From Quercus robur (Eukaryota; Streptophyta; Magnoliopsida; Fagales; Fagaceae): 64,000 nucleotides of DNA. The position numbers and the translations under genes are program-made. Position 1 is the first letter of the stretch; each line of letters opens with the position of its first letter. The DNA lies in NCBI RefSeq assembly GCF_932294415.1, contig NC_065545.1, forward strand, positions 17,364,857-17,428,856, written 5' to 3'. Below the pieces are notes generated by a model. It saw only the letters and a list, made by a program, of their open reading frames with translations, did not search any database and was not told the DNA's origin. Of this stretch, positions 12,324-24,472 are shown one piece after another.

Positions 12324-13168
12324 CAAATTACATCCTCTTAATTTAACATTTTTCAATTTCAGCCCTAACGTTTTTTTTTTTCCAATGTCGTCCCTCAACT
12401 TTCACTTCATATAAATTTGGTGAGATTAAATTCTATAAGAACGTAGTATAAAACTCATGCTTTAACCCTCCAATTCCAACATGTCACATCATCTTATTAC
12501 ATATTTAAGAATAAACACAATCACACTCAATCAATTCTAAGTCCCATATATAAATTTAACCAAATTGGGAATATATTGAGATGTTATTAGGTGTGGTAGA
12601 AAATGCTAATGTGACAATCACTTATTGAATGGTGTAAAACATGGGTTTTACACCCTATCCTTATAGAATTTAATCTCAAATTTGGTGCTTCCATCCACTT
12701 CAATTTAGTGGGTAGCTGTTAAATGCCAAAAATTACATAATTCTTATTTTTTACCTTAAGATAAAACTAAAAAGAGATGTTCTCCTATCAAAAAAAAAAA
12801 AAAAAAAAAAGAAAAGAAAAAAAGAAAGAGATGTTCAGAATGATAACGGCTAGTATTTTGGGTTATGCACGGCCTTTCACGGTAGATTTTTTTTTTTTTT
12901 TTTTTTTTTCGTCCTATTTTTGGTCGTACATATTGTATTCACAGATGAGGGCAGATTAAAAATAAATAAAAACCTTAAAACTTATATTTTTAAACAATTA
13001 TTTTTAGACAAAACTAATTTCTCTCATTTTTTTCTAGTTTAAAATTGAAGAATTGAACGAAAGGACCACATTAACATGAAATGAAAGTTGAGGTACAAAA
13101 TTGAGAAAAAATGACTTTAAGAACATAATTGAAAATTGAACAAACTTAGATGATATAATTTGTAATTA
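12324..13168. mobile_element. Long-TIR non-autonomous DNA element (outer)
   Basis: Two arms face each other: AAATTACATCCTCTTAATTT...CCCTCAACTTTCACTTCAT at about 12,325-12,411, and its inverted counterpart at about 13,080-13,167 (ATGAAATGAAAGTTGAGG...TTTGTAATT). The arms match over some 85 bp with scattered differences. The interior has no gene. The target duplication was not resolved, so exact ends and superfamily are open. A second element is inserted inside it. Confidence 0.6.
12422..12677. mobile_element. Mutator-like MITE nested in the outer element
   Basis: A 256-bp element with inverted ends starting GAGATTAAATTCTATAAG on the left and matching in reverse at 12,660-12,677. It is flanked by a perfect 9-bp direct repeat AAATTTGGT (12,413-12,421 and 12,678-12,686). 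A 9-bp duplication is the signature of Mutator-type transposition. It contains no coding sequence, so it must have been moved by a transposase from elsewhere. It is the younger of the two nested insertions. Confidence 0.85.
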
Positions 13169-14421
13169 AATTTTTTTTTTCATATGTTCTTTTATGGGAT
13201 CTGGCTTCAATGTGGAATCATAGATTTGAAAAAACTTGCTAAATCTTATTTTTTTCCCTCTATTTATTTCCAGTTTTCAGCTTTGTTTCATGAGTTTCCT
13301 CCTCGATTTTACAGTCAAGAACAAACAATTTCTTTATTGATAAGTACATTCAAGAACTTACAATAAAGTAAATCATTCTTATCATGCCTCAAATGGGATG
13401 GTAATCCTATGGGCCACAAACTTTAGGCTATCCAGTTTGCCACTTTCTACAATCTAGAAAACGTGTAGCTCTAAACCAATTTAAAACTATCTCTCTCCAA
13501 CTCATTGTGATAATTGAAATAGTCAAAAAATCAACAATGCGTAATTTTAGTCACATAACTTATTTAAATAGTACACATAGATAGTGTTATAAATCGCCGT
13601 GTAGTGAATTAAAGAAAAATCATTTTTAAGCTATCTTTTCTAATATATTACATGATGATATATATAAAACTATCCATATTTATTATTTAAACAAAAAAAA
13701 AATCATATAATTATAACCACGTATGGATGGTCTTTTTAATTGTTACATAACTTTTTTTTTTTTTTGAGAAACAATTGTTACATAACATGTTGGCGGAAGA
13801 TAGATCCAAACTGTTTTAAAGTAAAAGCAAAAGCACCCAGTTGCTTCTTCTTTTCGTCGATTATTTATTTATATAAATATCTCTGCTAGTAAATTGGCCA
13901 ATAAGCAGAAAACTATGCGTGGCATTAGGTCATTGACTGAAAGCACGTTTTGCTAGCATCTTGCCCTCACGTAAGAAACTTCTATAATGCAAATATAAAA
14001 TAAAATAACATGAGTGTCAAATATGACTACAATAACATACGACAGAGAGAGGAGACATCATCTTTTCTTTCTTCCGGGAATAAAATGGATAAAACTAAGT
14101 GATGAATATATATGTACACCTTCTAACTCAGGAATATATTGCAAAAAAGAATCAATAAATATTACATAATACAAGTATTTTCCATCTATACCTATCTTGT
14201 ATAATGCACATATAATAAACATGCCCAAAGAAGATTTCCGCTGATAAAATTTTGAGAAAACTCATGAGCCCAACATTGGCTTCTATCACTAGGTTTCCGG
14301 AGCATATGACCTCTAAAGAGAGAAAAGGGCAACAAAAAAAAAAGTTTTAACAGTATGTCAAGTAAAGGATCTGAAATATTGAGGAATGTCTTAAGTAAGA
14401 TAATCTCTCAAGTAAGATCAA
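13169..14421. other. Intergenic and 3' flank of the HBS1-like gene
   Basis: AT-rich intergenic DNA. The last few hundred bases before 14,422 hold the 3' UTR of the HBS1-like gene; no single clear polyadenylation signal can be chosen. Nothing else is recognisable. Confidence 0.5.
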
Positions 14422-17400
14422 CTACTCCTGAGACTCAATTATTCGGGTTACAATCCCAACAGCAATAGTTCTTCCTAATGCTCTTAAAAACACCCTCCCA
14501 AGTGCTTTACAATTTGAAAACTCATCCACACACACTGGTCCCTGCAAAGCCACCTGAAGTTACAAAAACAAGACAAGTCAAACCGTTTGCTGCCAGAATT
14601 CAAACAATATTGGATGCATTAACCTTTAACTTAGTAACATGATTTTTGTCATGTAATTCACCTCAACAACTGCACTCTGCTTTGCAGTAAGACAGCGCGG
14701 TGTCTTCTTTGTCACCTTGCCAGTCTTAGGATCAAGCAAAGACAATATTTTGGCCACTCTTCCAGCTTCCTTTGCGTGGTGTATATGAAATTCCAACTGT
14801 TCATTCCACTCAGAGGATTATATTGTTTCCATAAATAAACAAAAGAGAACAAAAACAACATAGATATATGTCATATACACAGAAAATCATACCTGAGAAC
14901 CAATTAGAATTGGGGTTGTAATATCCAAGACAAGGACCTTCAGTTCCAAACGCTTTGCAACGGCAACAGGAAAATCTGGGTGACATAGCACACCCCCGGC
15001 CATCACATTCCCTGCATCAATGCCTTGCAGAGTAACAGCCACATTGTCTCCAGCTCTTGCAGAAGTACAAGCCTGAGAGTCACGCTCTAAGGAACGTACT
15101 GACCCCACAGCCCCTGATGGCATAACTAGAACCTACAATTTCACACAAATTACTATTATTGCAGTAGTACTAGAGAAATGGACTGCCTATTCAAAAGGAT
15201 GGTGACGAAAACAAATTGTGCCTCATATGTAATAAGATTAATTTCAATTAAAACCAGCAATCTCTGTCAGTGTCATACAAAACATGCATCTGAATCCCAA
15301 ATTGTAAGTGCAGATGCTTGTCCAAACATGTGTATCACTTCTATTGAAGGAGAAAAGAAATGGACTGGCTATTCATAGTAACTGCTGTTAGAGCATTTGA
15401 AAAAAAAAAGTGTAGTAAATATCAAAGACTTCATTTAAACACAGACTTTCATCAATGAAAAAACAAAAGATAAAAATCAGTAAATTGTGCAAAATAAATT
15501 TAGGAAACTTGACAAAGACTAATTTTTTAAGACGTTCTTGAATGACAATAACTCTGAATGTTCTGCATATAATCAAGGAATTGGGGCTTCACTCAACAAT
15601 ATAAGGAAATCTTTGAATAGCAGAAATCTAGCATTTTAACTCAATAGAATGAACGTCATATTTTGGAGAATAATGAATTGAATCCCTTAATTGATCAACA
15701 AAAACTTCCAATACCACACAATTGTGTACCTTGGATCCACTCCGAAGGGCTCCAGCTTCTACTTTACCACAGGCAGACACCTGCCCTAGTGAAGGCAATT
15801 TAATAACATCACATATAGGCATAAGCAGAGGCTTTGACAAGTCTCTTGTGGGAGGTTGGAGGGAATCAATTGCATCCAACAGAGAAGGTCCGTGATACCT
15901 GCATTTCAATTACCTTGGTCAAATTTTGATGTTAGCAATGTCAATTGTATGAGAAAATTCATCATAACATTGTAAGCGAAAGCTACCATCCCAACATCAA
16001 CATTTTTGTGGCACTAAATCAGGGCTTTATTGAATATTGTATCAATGATGTTTCTATACTATCTTGATTTTATTTTAAACCAGTGGCATACCTGATTCAA
16101 CCTAAAGGGTGATTTCCAGCATTACACCATACTTTACCTTTCATCCCATCAACATTTCTTTACTTTTATTTGTTTATTTTCTGTCACCTCTTCTATTAAC
16201 TCAGCCCATCAGGGAACATGAAAAGATTCAAAAAGGTAGGTCAAGGCACCATTTTTTTCTCCCTAAGTCAAATATTAGTACAAAATTTTCTGGTCTTCCC
16301 CAAATTGAGTATTATCTAATGCTCAGTTTCTAGTTCCCAAAGGTGAGAAAAAGTTTATCACAAATAGAAAAGATGAAGATATAGAAGAGCAAAAATATGT
16401 ATGACAAAGAATCAAAGGATGAAAGTAAACTCACCAGGACAACAGACGAACATCAGAAGAAGCCACCACCAAATTTTGATTTTCCATGGCACTCAATGGG
16501 ATCCACGTTATAGAAGGATCTCTAAAACCACAAGAACGGAGAAATGTTCCAAGTTGCTGTTTAATTAAATCAAACCGTTCCTTTGAGTAATCCACAACAT
16601 CCATTTTGTTAATTGCAACTATAATTTGATCAACGCCAAAACTTCTGATAAGTTGTGCATGTTCCCGTGTTTGTCCCTTGGCACTGTCCATACCAGCTTC
16701 AAATGCACCGATTGAGGCATCTATCACAAGAATTGCAGCATCAGCTTGTGTTGCCCCAGATATCATGTTTGGAACAAAATCCTTATGGCCTGGTGAGTCA
16801 AGCACAACAACATGATATTTTTTGGAATCAAAATAAGCAACAGCAACCGTCATGGTTATTCCCCTTTCCCTTTCTTCAGCGCTCTCATCCAATGCCCAAG
16901 CATAAGCAAAGGACCCCTTGCCCTGCTTGAGATAAAAACACCACATAAACATAACAACATCAAGCTTTTAAAGCACCCATAAACAGAAAGCAGTGATTTC
17001 ACCTGTAACTTTGCCTCCTTTTCATATTTGTGCATCTCTTTTTGGGATATTCGCCCCAAAAGGTGTAGAAGTCTACCAGAGAGTGTTGATTTTCCAGAAT
17101 CAACATGACCTACCTACAGTGAGAAATTTAGCAAAATGACATCACTGACATGTCTAGAATAAACCAATTACTAAGAGCATTCTTATCAGGTGTGCCAAAT
17201 GTGCCAAATGCCAAATATTTGGCACATTTGACACACCAAACACAAAAACAAGCCCTCATCAGCCGTTCCAAATCTCAAAAAATTTGACACATATCTACAG
17301 TACCGTCTCAAATATGAGACGGTACGGACAACAATGCCAAACACTATTTGGCTTATTTAATTCCTTTTCGTGTGGCGATCTCACCACGCCGAGAGACAGA

Positions 17401-20400
17401 GACCGCCCAAGCTCGCCACTAATCACTGACCCACTTTGCGATGAAGAGGAACTCCAGTGTGAAGGACACGGTGGCTAGAAGTGAAAACTTCCATCAGAGA
17501 CGGCGACAGAGACGGTTGTCCTGATCTGATTGTCGCTCTTGAAAGGTAACAAACACTAAAGGAGGAGAGAAAAAAAAAAAAGGGTTTGTGCCGATTCAAT
17601 TTATGATTTTAGTGTAAATTGTAATTAATTTTATAATTGATTTGGTGGATTTGGGATGTGATTTGTTTAATTTGGTGGATGTGGGTTTGAGCCGGTGGTG
17701 GATGTGGGTTTGTGCCGATCTCTCTGGTTGTGTTTTTTTTTTTTTTTTTTTTTTTTTGAGGCGGGCGTTGGCGGATGTAGGTTTGTGCCGGTGGTGGGTT
17801 TGGGTTTATGCCGATCTCTCTATAGGGATAGGGAGTAGGTAATATATTATTTTAATGTGTAGTAAATATTATTTTAATGTATAGAATTAAAGTATAGAAC
17901 ATCTGATAAATGGTATGTTGTAAAATGATGTGCTAAAATGATAAAGTGGGTTTTTGGTGTGTCAAAATGGCATTTTTTTTTAGAGAGCTGATGAGAATGC
18001 TCTAAGGAGCTAAATGAATGGATTTCCTCGATCATAAGACTGGGATTAAAGATTGACTTACGATCGCAAGATTCAGTTGAATCAATGTATCTTCAGCTTG
18101 GTCATTGAGCATCCACTTTTCGGGTTTATACTCTGATTGTGAACGAGTCCCTCTAGCGTTAACATTATTCAAAAATCCAGATCCCTCGCCAAGAGCCATT
18201 TTGTTCAAACTACTGTTAAGGCTTTGTGGATTGCCCCCACTAATCAAAGAACTACTGCTATCACCTGTAATTTCATGTCTGCCTTTCAGTTTCAATGCAG
18301 GAGAGCTATGAGAGCTTTTATCACTTGATAGTATGTTGGCCGTATCATTCTTTGAACAACTGCCCTCGTCCACATTATGATGTCTGCCTTTTGGCATAGT
18401 TGCAAATGAGCCATCCGAAATTTTTAGACTTGACTGTACATTGTGAGCCTTGTTCTTTGAACTCTTGTTGTCATCAAAACTATCTTGTTTGCCTTTCAGC
18501 ATCAATGATGATGACACATCTGACCTTTCAGCATTTGATTTTATATTAAGTAGGCCATTCTTCCCAGTGATGCCTGAGGAAACTCTTGAAGATTTCATGT
18601 CATTAAAGTTGGCTGCAAGTAAAAAGTTGTACACAAAGAACATAAAAATATCAAAACTCAGGACACCAAGAAAGTGATTTTAAAAGTAACCTCAATCACT
18701 CCAGATCAATATTTCTCAGAAAACTAGAGAATCAAGACTTTTGCAATAATAAAAATAAAATAAGTACAATTTACAACTAGAGGCAAAACACAGCGTGGGG
18801 TCAAGGTTTGGTCTCAACCCAGAACCAACCAAAAATGGGCTAATTCTTAGCCCAAAATCAACTTATTGACCATTAGTTAAAGAACCAAACCAAACCAATT
18901 CAAAGCATGCACAGGCCATGTAGACAAAACAATTACAAAGAATACAAAGTTATGTATAAAAGGACATAGACTCTAAAAACAACAGAAATGGAATCTCTAT
19001 TTGTAGAACCCCATGCACAATACCAATAAAAATAAATTAATTAAAAAGAGTTTAGCAGAAATATATTACAAAAAGAAATCTAAAACTAAACAGCTTCAGT
19101 TAAAGATTGGATGTAAACACACACACACTCACACAAGTAGAACTTATCTACTACATTTTACAACTAATCCAATGACTAATTATATTTTATTTCCCAAGGT
19201 CTTTGGATCCATTGGCGTCCCCACCTTCATAAACAAGGGTTGGAACATGAGGCCATGGATTCTATCCTATTATAAGGGTGCATAAATTGTGTTTGCCCAA
19301 GAAAAAATATTTTTTATTACCTCATGGAGATTTTACACATGCTTTTTTTTCCCCTACAAAATACTTAATGAGGCAATTTATAAGGGTCTAGGGCTGGGTC
19401 TTGTAGAGAATGATCCTCCTAAAGTGGTGCACTATAGACCATTAGACCCCCAGAATGCTAGTCAAAATGCTCCAAATGCTAAGAGAGAATTTCTACATCC
19501 TTTCACATGGATTAATCATTAATGTGTCCTGGAATTCAGTTCAAAGGTAGACTATCATGCTAAGAGAAGCACGATAATATTTTGATAGGTAATGAGAATC
19601 TTTATTAAATAAAAGAAACTAATGTACAGGTTGAATAGGCTCCCCAAAACAACCACAAACCGATGGCATCTAAAACCCCCTTTCCAACACGCCAACAACT
19701 CCACCACTTGCTTGGACAGCACCCAAGAGACACCCAACAAACAAAACACAAAAGTCCATACACTATGTGCATACATGCAATAAATAAGAAGATGATCCAC
19801 ATTCCCAACTATTCTTGCACATACAACACTGATTAACAACAAAAATATTCCTCTTCCACCGATTATCCAATGTAAGAATATTTCCCTTGGCTGCTGTCCG
19901 TGTGAAAAAAGATACTCTAGTAGGAGTTTTCACCTTCCCAATGTTTCTCCATGGGAAGGAATGAGTACACCTGTTCATAAGAACTCCGTAGTATGACTCA
20001 ACTTCAAAAGAACCATTCCAAACAATTATGAACTTCAATGCAACAGCTTTGCAAATAAAAATAATTGAGTTTTCAAAATTGGCAATCTCACATTATGCTA
20101 TCACTCAGCTTCTTTATATTTTAGTCATCACAAAATAACTAAATAGCATAAAGGATGTCGCCAAGTCACAATCATGACAACATATTTGGGTGGATAGATT
20201 GTCTATACATCCTACAACTTAAACATTTAAGTTGGAAAAATTTATCAGTAGCAAAAAAAAGGGGCCAATCATGAATGATGCTAATTGAAACTAGAAAGAT
20301 AACTTGTAATGTTGTGTTAACCGAATTCCACAGCATTTAAAAGGAAAGGATACTTCCATGCCCATGAGAAGAATTATTAAAAACACATAACTTTTAAGTT

Positions 20401-22306
20401 AGTCCTAAAGCTCTTTCCATGACTATATATCCTATCAAAAGGGTTTTTTCTTTTTGATTTGAATTGATGTTTGACAATCAAATCTGCAACCACAACAAGA
20501 TACCTTTTGAACCCATTTTAGAGGAGCGTAGTCCAATAGAAACCAAATCATCCGGGGATGGAACGTCAAACTTGAAAGGGGCTGTATCATCAATATGAAT
20601 AAGGTTAGAATATATCTAACAATGTATAATGGCCATCTTCTGGAGAAATAAAAATTTTGGAATAAGACAGTACTGGTGGATACAAAGTATACTCAACTAC
20701 AAGAGGAATGAGTACTCTAATTCTATATATCAACATCCTGTTTTGAAGCATGTGCAGACCTATATTAACATGGTGATGGCTATGAATACTAAAAGCCTTA
20801 TGGAATTCATGAAATTGTCCTTGGATATTCATATGCTTGTGGGAGTTATTGCCCTCTTCCTTCACAAATATATCATTCTGCTTTTGTAATGATACAGCCT
20901 TTTTGGGTATCCGTTGCGGCAATGATGCAAAAAGAGACTTGGCCATTTTGGATGCTCCAGAATTTTTGCACATGCCCTTAACTGCACGAAAGAGATCTAT
21001 TCTATAAAAGCACAACAAACTTGAAAGGAAACCTGGCAAAGACACTAGAATAAGATTGGTGACAAGACAGGCACAAGCTGTCTGCATGACAACCTCAGTA
21101 CAAAACTGAGTTCAACATGTGAGGTCTTGCCAAAAGCCAAACATACATTTTGAATTAAAAGAGGAGGAGAGGGAGAAGGGGGGGGGTTGGGGGTTGAGGG
21201 AGGACAAGAGAGGAGTGTCCCAATCACACAAAACAAAAATCAGTAAAAGTAAATCCATACACAGAAGCTTAGTTCGCAGAAAGCAAGAATATATGAATTA
21301 TGATCACAAGGTAGAATTGAATACCTGTTTGCTTATCAATATTGGTGCCAGTTTTTGAAGGATTTAGCACCCCACAAATATCACAAGCAAACAGACCCTC
21401 ATCATTATCATAAGTGCATACAGAGCAACGCCAAAGCCCACGCTTAGAAGTTTCTTGCTCTGACTGAGGTGCTTTCCCTGTGACAAAATAAACATCAGAG
21501 TTTATACAATGAGAATATGTATATCCATGGTTATCAAAACTGCAATCCGGAGCATGAAACATCATATTCCCCAAGTGATCCAACACACTTTAAAAACCAC
21601 GAATGCAGAATCAGTGCAGGATACAGATCGTATGATCACATAGATTTGAGGTACAGTTCCACATAAAAATCATGAATACAATGAATCCAAAACCAATCCA
21701 CAATGGTCTCCTTCATTTTATAAGATTATTTACTGTTAGAATTTTCCCCCAAAGAAACAGTCCAAACAAAAAGGACTACTTTCATGGCTGCCATCACCCT
21801 CCAAATAGCCCTCCAAAGAAATCTACACAAGAAACCCTTCTCAAAACCTCACAGTACAAACAAACACAAAAAACACCATTTCTGATTCAATTTCTAACAC
21901 ACTTTAGTATCCATTTTCAACACATACCTGAGTTAAATACAGAAAATCCAAGAAAAGTAGTAAATGAATCCAACTCCTAATCATGAACTGGTCTAAGACT
22001 AAACATAAGGTTCCAATGCACTACATCACATGATGTTAACCCTAAGCATACCATGCCTTCAGCAAGTTTAAACATTATGCGGATAGCAAAGTGAGGGAAA
22101 TTGGCTATAGAACAAGTAGCCAAGAGCAAACCAAAAAAAAGGAAAAACTGAGTGTGAAGCAATTAAAAGAGAAGTTCAAGTTAATAACGTCACTTACCAT
22201 TGTCTTCTACGTCGTCGTCATAATCATAATCATAATCATAATCATAACCTTCATAGTCATTAACTTCTTCATCATAATCAACTCCATAGTTTACTTTACG
22301 AGGCAT
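14422..22306 (-). CDS. HBS1: HBS1-like translational GTPase (ribosome rescue)
   Basis: An eRF3/EF-1alpha-family GTPase that with Pelota (Dom34) splits stalled ribosomes in no-go and non-stop decay; cytosolic. Eleven coding exons: 22198-22306, 21325-21477, 20760-20981, 20504-20581, 18062-18612, 17003-17113, 16435-16922, 15730-15898, 14893-15132, 14662-14796, 14422-14553. Phases agree throughout, giving 795 codons. It starts [20 protein letters not shown] with an acidic Asp/Tyr run; a RanBP2-type zinc finger follows with Cys54, 57, 68 and 71. A long Ser/Lys-rich linker (about 188-365) precedes the G domain: GHVDSGKS 373-380, ERERGIT 425-431, DSPGH 450-454, NKMD 513-516. Two EF-Tu beta-barrel domains complete it. 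Introns 4 and 5 are long because of transposon insertions. Plant loci of this type are reported to give HBS1 and Ski7-like isoforms by alternative splicing; not shown here. Confidence 0.93.
17175..18002. mobile_element. PIF/Harbinger-like MITE in HBS1-like intron 5
   Basis: An 828-bp element with ends GAGCATTCTTATCAG and, inverted, GAGCATTCTCATCAG, flanked by TAA on both sides (17,172-17,174 and 18,003-18,005). Three-base TAA/TTA duplications with G-starting TIRs are typical of PIF/Harbinger elements. The interior holds a short direct/inverted TTTGGCACATTTG motif near the left end, a T run at 17,733-17,757 and TTTGTGCCG repeats, but no transposase. It makes up almost all of the intron between the linker exon and the first G-domain exon. 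Confidence 0.85.
19580..20040 (-). mobile_element. 5'-truncated LINE fragment in HBS1-like intron 4
   Basis: Reading down from 20,040, the frames give [19 protein letters not shown], then [19 protein letters not shown] and, after a frame change, VDHLLIYC, with a final CWKGGF segment. This is the zf-RVT (reverse transcriptase zinc-binding) region found before the end of plant L1 ORF2. Only the last part of the element is present, as usual for 5'-truncated LINE copies. It is in the same orientation as the host gene and lies wholly inside intron 4 (18,613-20,503). Confidence 0.75.
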
Positions 22307-23220
22307 GGTCCTAAAAAGAGAGAAAGAGACATGAAATAAATAAATAAACTTGCATATAAGATTTCAAGTCACACACACACACACAATGTAACAAAGAAAC
22401 CTCAATTTTCAAAGACCCACATACCCTGATGATGTAGCACGCAAAGAATAATTAATCCAGCGAAACCATTGGCCAACCAAACCTTCTGCAGGGCGCACTA
22501 TATTATAGTCCCAGCTCACACAACCTCAATCCAATAACCGATAACACTTCCGAATGCAAAATTGCTTTCTCTTTCTTGAACATGAATAAAGCTGCACGCC
22601 AAACATTTACACCAAAAAAAAAAGTTTACATAGCACCATTATATTAATTTTTTTTAATATTTGGATCTAATTATGTTTAATCAAAATAAAACAAAATGGT
22701 ACAAAATGTAATTATACTCAACTGCGCCTAAAAACAGCTAATTAATTGAATTAATTAAAATAAAATTCATTTCTATTATTTCCTTATCGTTTCCCTAGTT
22801 TTCTCGGCAACCAAACGAGGAGCGAGTCAATCAAGATCATCTCTAAAAAATGAGATTCCTGTAAAACTCTTGGACAAATACTTACAGAAATCAATAAAAA
22901 ATATTTCACAAAAAAAAAAATTAATTAATTACGTCAGGTTCACAGCCATGTCTGTCTCTCTGCCAAGCAATGTGCAGTAATGGAAAATAAAATTAACAAA
23001 ATTTATTCCACCGAGAATTGAAATAAAGGGAAATTTTGTGATGTACATGATAGTTAGGGTTTCTACGATAAAGAAAGAAGGAAAAGGAAAAGTGGTTTAC
23101 CAGGTAGAACTGTGATGATGCGAGCAAGGAAGCTAGATGCTTCTTCTGCTTGCTCTCTCTCTCTCTCTCTCTCTAGTCTCTACTGTATTGGATTCAGCTC
23201 TCTAGTAGATACCCATTTGT
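22307..23220 (-). promoter_or_regulatory. 5' leader of the HBS1-like gene with two leader introns and a uORF
   Basis: Predicted from splice signals: a first non-coding exon at about 23,110-23,200, beside a (CT)n run at 23,151-23,174, ends at TACCTG|GTAAAC. A second exon, 22,425-22,591, has acceptor GCGTGCAG and donor TCAGG|GTATGT. The coding exon's acceptor TTTTTAG lies just before GACCATG. The second leader exon holds an AUG-started frame of 26 codons beginning MFKKEKAILHSE and ending before the exon end, which would act as an upstream ORF. In another frame the exon is open and joins the coding frame without an AUG (see findings). Confidence 0.5.
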
Positions 23221-23567
23221 AAAAGAGGTTAAAGGGGCGGGTGAAAACCTTTTTCTAATATTTATAGCCTTTTGAACCTAAAAAGTAACTTGTCAATAAA
23301 ATTTAAATTTTTTAAAAGTTTTATTTTAAGGTATTGATAATTCAAAACATTGTATTATTTAAATTAGTTATGTAACTTATTAAAAAAAATTAGAAAAAAG
23401 TTATAACTTTTTTGTTGCCGCATCATAATTTGAAATAAGTTGTATAACTTTTGTTTTTACTGTAATTATTTATGAATAACAATAGTTTTTTGTGTATCAA
23501 AAAAAAAAAAAAAAGTTTTTTGGAAGTTCATGGTCATGTTATCATATCACTACTTACATCAATTCAT

Positions 23568-24472
23568 GGTTGTTAAAATCGCGATCTAGATCGTAAAATT
23601 GCACAATTTTATGATCCTACTTCACCAAAAAGTTTAAAATCATAGTAGGATCATATGTAGGATCGTGTAGGATCGAATAGGATTGTAGAATCGTATGGAA
23701 TCCTACCAATCCTACCATTTGGCTTGATTTTTTTTTTTTTTTTTTTAAGTGGGATTCATTTGGGTAAGATAATCCACCTAAACCCACAAGCCCAATGGGT
23801 TATCAGAAGCCCAATAATGAATTGAAGTCTCAAATTTACCCCTATGTCAACATAAAATCTCAAAAAAAACCTAGAGTACTTAAGTTTAACGTTTTCAAAA
23901 ACAAAACCTAAAATATTTAGATGTTGAAATGGGATATGGCAATAACAGTGATTAGATTAGAAGAATCTTAGAATGAGAATTCTCTTTTGGATTTCATATT
24001 TGTAATTAGTTAGTTTACCTTAGATTGAGAATTCTCTTTTGGATTACATATTGTAAATTTGTAGTTAGCTAATTTTTATATGCTAACTAGCCTAACTTAT
24101 TTTGGATTTGGAACTTAGAATTTGGAAAACATTTTCCATATGAGTAGATAATATTTTGGTACTTAGTTGCTAATTAAACATGTACTGAACTTTTTAAATA
24201 CATTATGTCAAAAGTTAAATATATTTTGTTTCGTTAGAATGACATAAGAACGATGTAGTGCGAGCAAATTACATTTTATGATGCAATTTTTTTTTTTAAT
24301 GGATGGATTCATATTTTAAGTGATTATATAACATACAAAGTCACTATCAATAGGTCTTTTTGCTTAAAATCTAAAAATAGGTAGGATCTTACGATTCACG
24401 ATCCGATCCTACGATCTACGATCCTACCTACCTCCCATGATCTTACGTAGATCCCGATTTTGACAATCTTGC
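23568..24472. mobile_element. Mutator-like non-autonomous element with GATCGTAGGAT repeats
   Basis: A 905-bp element between the HBS1-like and ABC1 kinase genes. The left end reads GTTGTTAAAATCGCGATC and the right end, inverted, GATTGTCAAAATCGGGATC. The flanks carry a 10-bp near-identical direct repeat (ATCAATTCAT at 23,558; ATTAATTCAT at 24,473), fitting Mutator-type insertion. Both subterminal parts are packed with GATCGTA/GTAGGATC units in opposed orientation, probably transposase-binding sites. There is no coding capacity. Confidence 0.78.
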
